From positions 1 through 64,000 of the forward strand of contig NZ_JAUEPM010000003.1 of NCBI RefSeq assembly GCF_030406385.1: 64,000 nt of DNA, read 5' to 3'. The notes beneath the pieces are model-generated. The model did not search any database and was not told the DNA's origin. It saw nothing but the letters and a program-made list of their open reading frames with translations. Shown one piece after another: positions 59,434 through 64,000 of the stretch; position 1 is the first letter of the stretch, and every line of letters begins with the position of its first letter. Made by a program: the position numbers and the translations under genes. The stretch comes from Microbacterium oryzae (lineage in GTDB: Bacteria; Actinomycetota; Actinomycetes; Actinomycetales; Microbacteriaceae).

Positions 59434-60300
59434 TTACTCCGCTGCGGGAGCGGCAGCGACCTCGGCCGGAGCGGCCTCGGACTCCGCCGGAGCAGCCTCG
59501 GTCTCGGCGACCTCGGCCGGAGCGGACTCGACCGGAGCGGACTCCGTGGAGCCCTGCTCGAGGAGCTCGCGCTCCCACTCGGCCAGCGGCTCCGCCTCGC
59601 CCTCGGGGTTGTGCTTCTGCTGCAGGCCCTCGGCCGCGGCGTCGGCGATGATGCGCGTCAGCAGCGACACCGAGCGGATCGCGTCGTCGTTGCCCGGGAT
59701 CGGGTACTGCAGGTCGTCGGGGTCGACGTTGGTGTCGAGGATGCCGATGACGGGGATGCCGAGCTTCTTGGCCTCGTCGATGGCGAGGTGCTCGCGCTTG
59801 GCGTCGACGACCCAGAGAGCCGAGGGCGTCTTCGACAGGTTGCGGATGCCGCCGAGCGACTTGTGCAGCTTGGCGAGCTCGCGGCTCTTGAGCAGGAGCT
59901 CCTTCTTGGTGAAGCCCGTGCCGGCGGGGTCGTCGAAGTCGAGCTCCTCGAGCTCCTTCATGCGCGCAAGGCGCTTCGACACCGTCGAGAAGTTGGTGAG
60001 AAGGCCACCGAGCCAGCGCTCGTTGACGTAGGGCTGGCCCACGCGGGTCGCCTGCTCGGCGAGCACCTCCTGCGCCTGCTTCTTGGTGCCCACGAAGAGG
60101 ATGGTGCCGCCGCGGGCGACGGTCTCCTTGACGAAGTCGTAGGCCTTGTCGATGTAGCCCAGCGACTGCTGCAGGTCGATGATGTGGATGCCGCTGCGCT
60201 CCGTGAGGATGAAGCGCTTGACCTTCGGGTTCCACCGACGGGTCTGGTGTCCGAAGTGAACGCCGCTGTCGAGCAGCTGGCGGATGGTGACGACGGCCAT
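59434..60300 (-). CDS. rpsB: 30S ribosomal protein S2
   Basis: The 288-residue protein has the S2 core (residues 1-238) with [29 protein letters not shown] and [17 protein letters not shown]-terminal tail of about 50 residues is rich in Ala, Glu and Pro, as in many actinobacterial S2 proteins. The tail is not needed for the ribosomal fold. Confidence 0.97.
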   Translation of the reverse strand: MAVVTIRQLLDSGVHFGHQTRRWNPKVKRFILTERSGIHIIDLQQSLGYIDKAYDFVKETVARGGTILFVGTKKQAQEVLAEQATRVGQPYVNERWLGGLLTNFSTVSKRLARMKELEELDFDDPAGTGFTKKELLLKSRELAKLHKSLGGIRNLSKTPSALWVVDAKREHLAIDEAKKLGIPVIGILDTNVDPDDLQYPIPGNDDAIRSVSLLTRIIADAAAEGLQQKHNPEGEAEPLAEWERELLEQGSTESAPVESAPAEVAETEAAPAESEAAPAEVAAAPAAE

Positions 60301-60608
60301 GGTCGTACTCCTTGTCTGGGCGCTCTCGCGCCTTGCGGTTGATTCCGCCGGTCAGTCGACCGGCGAGCCTGGTGCCCGACGCACTCCCGCCCTTCGAGAA
60401 GGGACCGAGGGGAGTCGCGCCACGACGTCCGTCCGTGGGACGGAGCCGCTGCGGGCACGCGTAGTCATCCCGATGAGGGATGCGTCTGCCAGCATACCAG
60501 GCGGATGCGCCCGCGACGGCGCGTGCACAGCCCCACGACACGCCGCTGTCCCGTTCCCGACGCCGAGCGCGCCGGTCGGCGGCGCGGCTCGCGGCGGAGC
60601 CTGAATGC
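60301..60608. promoter_or_regulatory. rpsB leader and divergent intergenic region
   Basis: The best -10 box for rpsB is TATGCT on the minus strand near 60482-60487, which would give a leader of about 180 nt. Within it CCCTTCTCGAAGGG and a GTCCCAC/GGACGG pairing can fold. Such long leaders of rpsB are often sites of S2 feedback, but I do not recognise a described motif. No -10 box is convincing for the plus-strand M23-like gene. No gene is seen here. Confidence 0.45.
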
Positions 60609-61166
60609 ATGCGCCGGATCCTCCTCGTTCTCGTCGTCCTCGCTCTCGTCGGCGTATCCGTCGGCGCCGCTCCCGCGTCGGCCGCCGCGCCGGTGGTCGC
60701 CTCTGCGTCCGCGATGGCGACCGCGCCCGCCGACGCGGCGATCGTCCGCATCCGCACGAGCGAGCCGTGGCGATGGCCTGTGTCCCAGGACGTCCGGGTC
60801 GTCCGGCCGTTCGCGGCACCGCCCCACCGCTACGGCGCGGGGCACCGCGGCGTGGACCTCGCCGCGGACCAAGGGCCGGTGCTCGCCCCGGCGTCCGGCG
60901 TCATCGCGTTCGCGGGTGTCGTCGTCGACCGCCCGCTGCTCACCATCGATCACGGCGACGGGCTCGTCACGACGCTCGAGCCGGTGGCGACCGACCTCCG
61001 CGTCGGCGACGCGGTCGCGGTCGGTCAGGAGCTCGGCGAGCTCGCTTCCGGGGGCCACGCCGCCGCTGGCGCCGTCCACTTCGGCGTGCGCCTGCACGGG
61101 GAGTACGTCAACCCGCTGCTCCTGCTCGCCGGCGTGCCCCGCGCTGTGCTCCTCCCCTGCTGCTGA
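60609..61166 (+). CDS. Exported M23-like (LytM) protein lacking catalytic histidines
   Basis: The 185-residue precursor has a signal peptide (MRRILLVLVVLALVGV, cleavage near ASAAA) and a LytM domain. Zinc-ligand residues H and D are in GHRGVDLAADQG and the last histidine is in AVHFGVRL. The first histidine of the HxH motif is Ala, and the segment TTLEPV lacks the other general-base histidine. It may be a regulatory or binding factor rather than an active endopeptidase. Similar proteins next to rpsB in other actinobacteria seem to share this feature. It diverges from rpsB. Confidence 0.85.
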   Translation: MRRILLVLVVLALVGVSVGAAPASAAAPVVASASAMATAPADAAIVRIRTSEPWRWPVSQDVRVVRPFAAPPHRYGAGHRGVDLAADQGPVLAPASGVIAFAGVVVDRPLLTIDHGDGLVTTLEPVATDLRVGDAVAVGQELGELASGGHAAAGAVHFGVRLHGEYVNPLLLLAGVPRAVLLPCC

Positions 61167-61222
61167 CCTCGCTCGCTCCTCGGGGCTGCAACTGCGACCA
61201 CGCGCCCGCCTGAGCGCCCCAT

Positions 61223-61271
61223 GTCTCACTTGCTGCGGCCATTCGGCGCCGAAATCCACAGCGAGTGAGAC
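61223..61271. repeat. Inverted repeat between M23-like gene and xerC
   Basis: GTCTCACTTGCTG at 61223-61235 and its near complement at 61259-61271 (12 of 13 paired) enclose 23 bp. It lies in the 154-bp convergent gap. It may be a bidirectional terminator or one copy of a dispersed palindromic element. Confidence 0.6.
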
Positions 61272-61320
61272 ACGGGTGGAGCTGCTCGAGTGGCGAGGCG
61301 CGTGCGGCCGGTGGGAGCTC

Positions 61321-62223
61321 TCAGGCGCGGGGGTGGGCGAGTCGATAGGCGGCGGCGAGGCGCTCCGTGGACACGTGCGTGTAGATCTGCGTCGTGCCGA
61401 GGCTCGCATGGCCGAGGATCTCCTGCACCGCACGGAGATCCGCGCCGCCGTCGAGCAGGTGCGTCGCCGCCGAGTGGCGCAGCGCGTGCGGGCCGGCGGT
61501 CTCCACCCCCATCGCGGGTCCCACGGTTCGTGCGACCAGCGCGTACACCGCACGCGGGCCCATCCGTCCACCGCGCGCGCCGAGGAGCAGCGCGCCGCCC
61601 GCGCCGTCCGAGCGCGCCGCCAGCACCGGGCGTCCCCGCGAGAGGTACGCCGAGAGCGCCCGCGCGGCGGGTGTACCGAACGGCACGACACGCTCCTTCG
61701 AGCCCTTGCCGAGGACGCGCGCGGTGCCCCGCTCGAGATCGAGGTCGTCCACGTCGAGTCCGCAGAGCTCCGACACGCGCACCCCCGAGCCGTACAGCAG
61801 CTCGAGAGCCGCATGGTCGCGCAGCGCCGTCGGGTCGCCCTCCTCCGCGGCCGCGGCCATCCGCTTCAGGAGCTCGCCGAGGGATTCGGCGGTTGCGACG
61901 TGAGGGAGCGCGCGACCGCGCTTGGGGGTCACCAGTCGCAGGCTCGGGTCGGTCTCGACGAGCACCTCCTCGCGCGCCCAGCGGAACAGGGCCCGCGCGG
62001 AGGACGTGCGTCGCGCCACCGTCGAGCGCGCGTCCCCGCGCTGCGTCGCCCGCCACAACCAGTCCCGGAGCGCGTCGAGATCGACCGCGTCGAGTTCGCG
62101 ATCGCCCACCGCGGACACGAGGTCGGCGAGATCCGCGCGGTATGCGCGCACGGTCGCCGGAGACAGGCGCCGCACGTTCTCGAGGTGCACGGCGAAGGCA
62201 TCGATCGCGCGGGACAGCTGCAT
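61321..62223 (-). CDS. xerC: Tyrosine recombinase XerC
   Basis: The 300-residue recombinase resolves chromosome dimers at dif. The N-terminal SAM-like domain is followed by the catalytic residues: arginine in LLYGSGVRVSEL, lysine in LGKGSKERVVPFG, HxxR in HALRHSAATHLL, histidine in ILGHASLGTT and the tyrosine in QIYTHVS. It is close to dprA and rpsB, the normal XerC location in actinobacteria, rather than beside a mobile element. ATG 62223 was chosen; GTG 62229 is possible. Confidence 0.93.
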   Translation of the reverse strand: MQLSRAIDAFAVHLENVRRLSPATVRAYRADLADLVSAVGDRELDAVDLDALRDWLWRATQRGDARSTVARRTSSARALFRWAREEVLVETDPSLRLVTPKRGRALPHVATAESLGELLKRMAAAAEEGDPTALRDHAALELLYGSGVRVSELCGLDVDDLDLERGTARVLGKGSKERVVPFGTPAARALSAYLSRGRPVLAARSDGAGGALLLGARGGRMGPRAVYALVARTVGPAMGVETAGPHALRHSAATHLLDGGADLRAVQEILGHASLGTTQIYTHVSTERLAAAYRLAHPRA

Positions 62224-62273
62224 GCTCACATCGTCTCGCCGTCGGGAGGCCAGCCGCGGCCGCCGCGCCGCCA

Positions 62274-62279
62274 TACAGT
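62274..62279 (+). promoter_or_regulatory. -10 box of the leaderless GNAT-like gene
   Basis: TACAGT followed by six bases (GCTCAC) and the ATG at 62286. Transcription is expected to begin at the start codon. The divergent xerC gene starts 62 bp away. Confidence 0.55.
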
Positions 62280-62285
62280 GCTCAC

Positions 62286-62753
62286 ATGGACACCTGGCTT
62301 CCCGCCGACTTCGAGCACCCCGCCTTCGTCGCGCTCGACGGCGAAGCGCACCTTCGTCCCATCCGGGCGGCAGACGCGGACATCGACATGATCGCGGTGA
62401 TGAGCCATCGGCGCATGCTCTGGGAGATCTACGGCGAGGCCTGGGGATGGCCGCCCGCTGGGATGACCCGCGAGCAGGACGAGGAGGACCTCGCCCGTCA
62501 TGCCCGCGAGATGGTCGAGCACAGGTCCTTCAACTACGCCGTCCTCGCCTCCGACGAGAGCGCGCTCTACGGCTGCGTCTACATCGACCCCGTCGAGACC
62601 GAGGACGCTCCGAACGCGGCGGAGGTGTCATGGTGGGTGATCCCCTCGGCGCCCGCGTCGGTCCGGAGGGACCTCGACGCGTTCGTGCCGCGGTGGCTCG
62701 CGTCGAGCTGGCCGTTCGCCGAGATCCGATACCCGTTCAACGACGCGGCATGA
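62286..62753 (+). CDS. GNAT-like N-acetyltransferase family protein
   Basis: The 155-residue product has HLRPIRAADADIDMIAVM at the N-terminus and the core ALYGCVYIDPVE, then AEVSWWVIPSA and DAFVPRWLASSW, which fit the strand order of the acetyltransferase fold. The usual acetyl-CoA pyrophosphate motif (Q/RxxGxG/A) is not evident. Substrate unknown. It is convergent with the CsbD-like gene. Confidence 0.7.
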   Translation: MDTWLPADFEHPAFVALDGEAHLRPIRAADADIDMIAVMSHRRMLWEIYGEAWGWPPAGMTREQDEEDLARHAREMVEHRSFNYAVLASDESALYGCVYIDPVETEDAPNAAEVSWWVIPSAPASVRRDLDAFVPRWLASSWPFAEIRYPFNDAA

Positions 62754-62755
62754 CG

Positions 62756-62786
62756 GCGGACCTCCTCCGAACAGGAGACGGTCCGC
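62756..62786. terminator. Hairpin between convergent GNAT-like and CsbD-like genes
   Basis: GCGGACC (62756-62762) pairs with GGTCCGC (62780-62786), and an inner CTCC/GGAG extends the stem. It starts 3 nt after the stop codon of the plus-strand gene and can serve both strands. Confidence 0.65.
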
Positions 62787-62810
62787 GGTCACGACGTCGG
62801 ACCCGGCGGC

Positions 62811-62981
62811 CTACTTGAACGCGTCCTTGATGTTCTCACCGGCGTTCTTGAGATCGGCTCTCGTCTGGTCGCCCTTGCCCTCGTGCTCGAGGCGCTCGTC
62901 GTCGGTGGCCTTGCCCGCGGCCTCCTTCGCCTTCCCGGCGAGCTCCTCCGCGGCGTTCCTGATCTTGTCGTCGAGGCCCAT
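62811..62981 (-). CDS. CsbD family stress-response protein
   Basis: The 56-residue product starts MGLDDKIRNAAEELAGKAKE and ends NAGENIKDAFK, the charged helical pattern of CsbD proteins. These are often induced by general stress; their biochemical role is unknown. The ATG follows a GAAAGGA site. It lies downstream of dprA and converges on the GNAT-like gene. Confidence 0.9.
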   Translation of the reverse strand: MGLDDKIRNAAEELAGKAKEAAGKATDDERLEHEGKGDQTRADLKNAGENIKDAFK

Positions 62982-63114
62982 GATGCGTCCTTTCGCGATG
63001 CAGTCTGCGGATCAACGAAACTAGGCCCGGCGCCGCTCCCGGACAAGGGGTGGACAACTCCGCGCGGCTGCGCCGGCTCGACGATCACCGGAGCGGCGGC
63101 TACTCGTCCGCACA

Positions 63115-64000
63115 TCAGCTGAGCACCCACCCGCCCGGGACGCTCCGCACCTCCCCCGCGAGCTCCAGCAGGCCCAGCGCCGCCTGCACGTCGCCGACGG
63201 CGAGGCCGCTGCGGCGGGCGATCTCCGGGACGTCGCGCGCCGTGCGCGAGGCGAGCGCATCGCGCACGCGCACCTCCTCCGCCGACGGCTCTCTCGCGCG
63301 GTCCCCCGCGTCGAGTCCCTCGCCGAGAAGCTCCAGCACGTCCGCGGTCGAGGTGATGCACTGCGCGTCGAACTCGCGCAGCAGACGGTGGCACCCGGCG
63401 GATGTGGCGCTCGTCACGGGACCGGGAACGGCGCCCAACGGCCGGCCGAGCGCGGCGGCGTGCCCCGCGGTGTTGAGCGTTCCGCTCCGGGCGCCTGCCT
63501 CGACCACGACGGTGGCGGCGGTCAGTGCGGCGATCAGTCTGTTGCGCTGCAGGAAGCGCCATTTCGTCGGTGTCGATCCCGGAGCGCTCTCGCTGACGAT
63601 CGCTCCGGTGCGCGCGAGCTCGGTGAGGAGCCGCGCATGGCCCGCCGGGTAGACCCGGTCGGCGCCGCCGGCGACCACAGCGACAGTCAGCCCGCCGCTC
63701 CCGAGGGCGGCGCGATGGGCGGCCCCGTCGATGCCGTACGCAGCACCCGATGCGATCGCCACCTCCCGCACCGAGAGGTCCCCCGCCAGCTCCGCCGCGA
63801 CGTGCTCGCCGTACGGCGTGGCCGCCCGGGCGCCGACGATCGCGACCGATCGCGCCAGCCGCGCGAGCGCCGCCCGATCGCCACGCACCCAGAGTGCGAG
63901 CGGTGCGTGGGCTGCCAGATCATCCAGCTGCAGGGGCCACGACTCCTCCTCGGGCGTGAACAGGGCGAGCTCCGCCTTCGCAGCGTCCTGCAGAGTGCGC
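63115..64000 (-). CDS. dprA: DNA-processing protein DprA (5' end outside the window)
   Basis: The visible 294 codons of this SMF/DprA protein continue past the right edge, so the start is not seen. The Rossmann-fold core has SVAIVGARAATPYGEHVA, IASGAAYGIDGAAH, and VVEAGARSGTLNTAGHA. A C-terminal winged-helix (DML1-like) domain (VPEIARRSGLAVGDVQAAL) ends it. DprA loads RecA on incoming single-stranded DNA in transformation. In non-competent actinobacteria its role is less clear. Confidence 0.93.
   Translation of the reverse strand, partial: RTLQDAAKAELALFTPEEESWPLQLDDLAAHAPLALWVRGDRAALARLARSVAIVGARAATPYGEHVAAELAGDLSVREVAIASGAAYGIDGAAHRAALGSGGLTVAVVAGGADRVYPAGHARLLTELARTGAIVSESAPGSTPTKWRFLQRNRLIAALTAATVVVEAGARSGTLNTAGHAAALGRPLGAVPGPVTSATSAGCHRLLREFDAQCITSTADVLELLGEGLDAGDRAREPSAEEVRVRDALASRTARDVPEIARRSGLAVGDVQAALGLLELAGEVRSVPGGWVLS

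Noticed and set aside
61321-62223. Phage or integron integrase
   Set aside because: Length, motifs and the dprA/rpsB neighbourhood fit housekeeping XerC. No att repeats or cargo genes are visible.

Overview
The window is chromosomal DNA of a high-GC actinobacterium, most likely Microbacterium or a close relative in the Microbacteriaceae. This rests on the gene orders (pyrR-pyrB-pyrC-carA-carB-pyrF-gmk-rpoZ; alaS-ruvX-mltG-aroE-aroC-aroK-aroB; ruvCAB-yajC-secDF-rel; dprA-xerC-M23-rpsB-tsf-pyrH-frr-cdsA), a guanylate kinase fused to an actinobacterial mIHF domain, very high GC, and many TAnnnT -10 boxes placed six bases before a start codon (leaderless genes). Almost everything is core housekeeping, mostly on the minus strand, so operons read from high to low coordinates. 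No tRNA, rRNA, CRISPR array, prophage or insertion sequence was recognised.

Layout, left to right. 1-235 is abnormal G-homopolymer sequence, probably an assembly artefact. 299-10178 is the pyrimidine operon (pyrR first, rpoZ last), with a PyrR-binding RNA hairpin in its leader. 10249-14522 is efp-nusB-SNF2 helicase. 14595-16988 is a polar amino-acid ABC transporter. 17027-22546 carries the shikimate genes with mltG and ruvX, preceded by alaS, a small membrane protein gene and rpsD. rarA (27794) and a DUF349 gene (27973) diverge. Then come an AbiEi-like gene, rel, secF-secD-yajC and ruvB-ruvA-ruvC.

38118-39892 is the only accessory-looking stretch. It holds three tandem ~147-bp degenerate repeats, an AbiEi/DUF559-like gene and a 25-bp perfect hairpin that shares the repeat core. 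39893-43229 is gatC-gatA-gatB, divergent from an acyl-CoA ligase. 45058-52470 holds a two-part membrane/lipoprotein-like gene, a thioredoxin-TPR protein, a cysteine desulfurase, mnmA and ligA. 52647-56053 has an AI-2E family permease, a hydrolase, a zinc-ribbon protein, a secreted transglycosylase and a DivI1A-repeat protein. 56050-60300 is rpsB-tsf-pyrH-frr-cdsA. 60609 to the right edge has an M23-like protein, xerC, a GNAT-like protein, a CsbD-like protein and dprA, which is cut by the window edge.

Functionally the window links pyrimidine and GTP synthesis (with omega), translation (S2, EF-Ts, RRF, S4, EF-P, AlaRS, GatCAB), aromatic amino-acid synthesis, Holliday-junction processing, Sec export and (p)ppGpp control. 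The points most worth a second look are the tandem repeat family with its related hairpin, the mIHF-Gmk fusion, the SD-occluding PyrR hairpin, the membrane protein with an internal lipobox, and the M23-like protein that lacks its general-base histidines.
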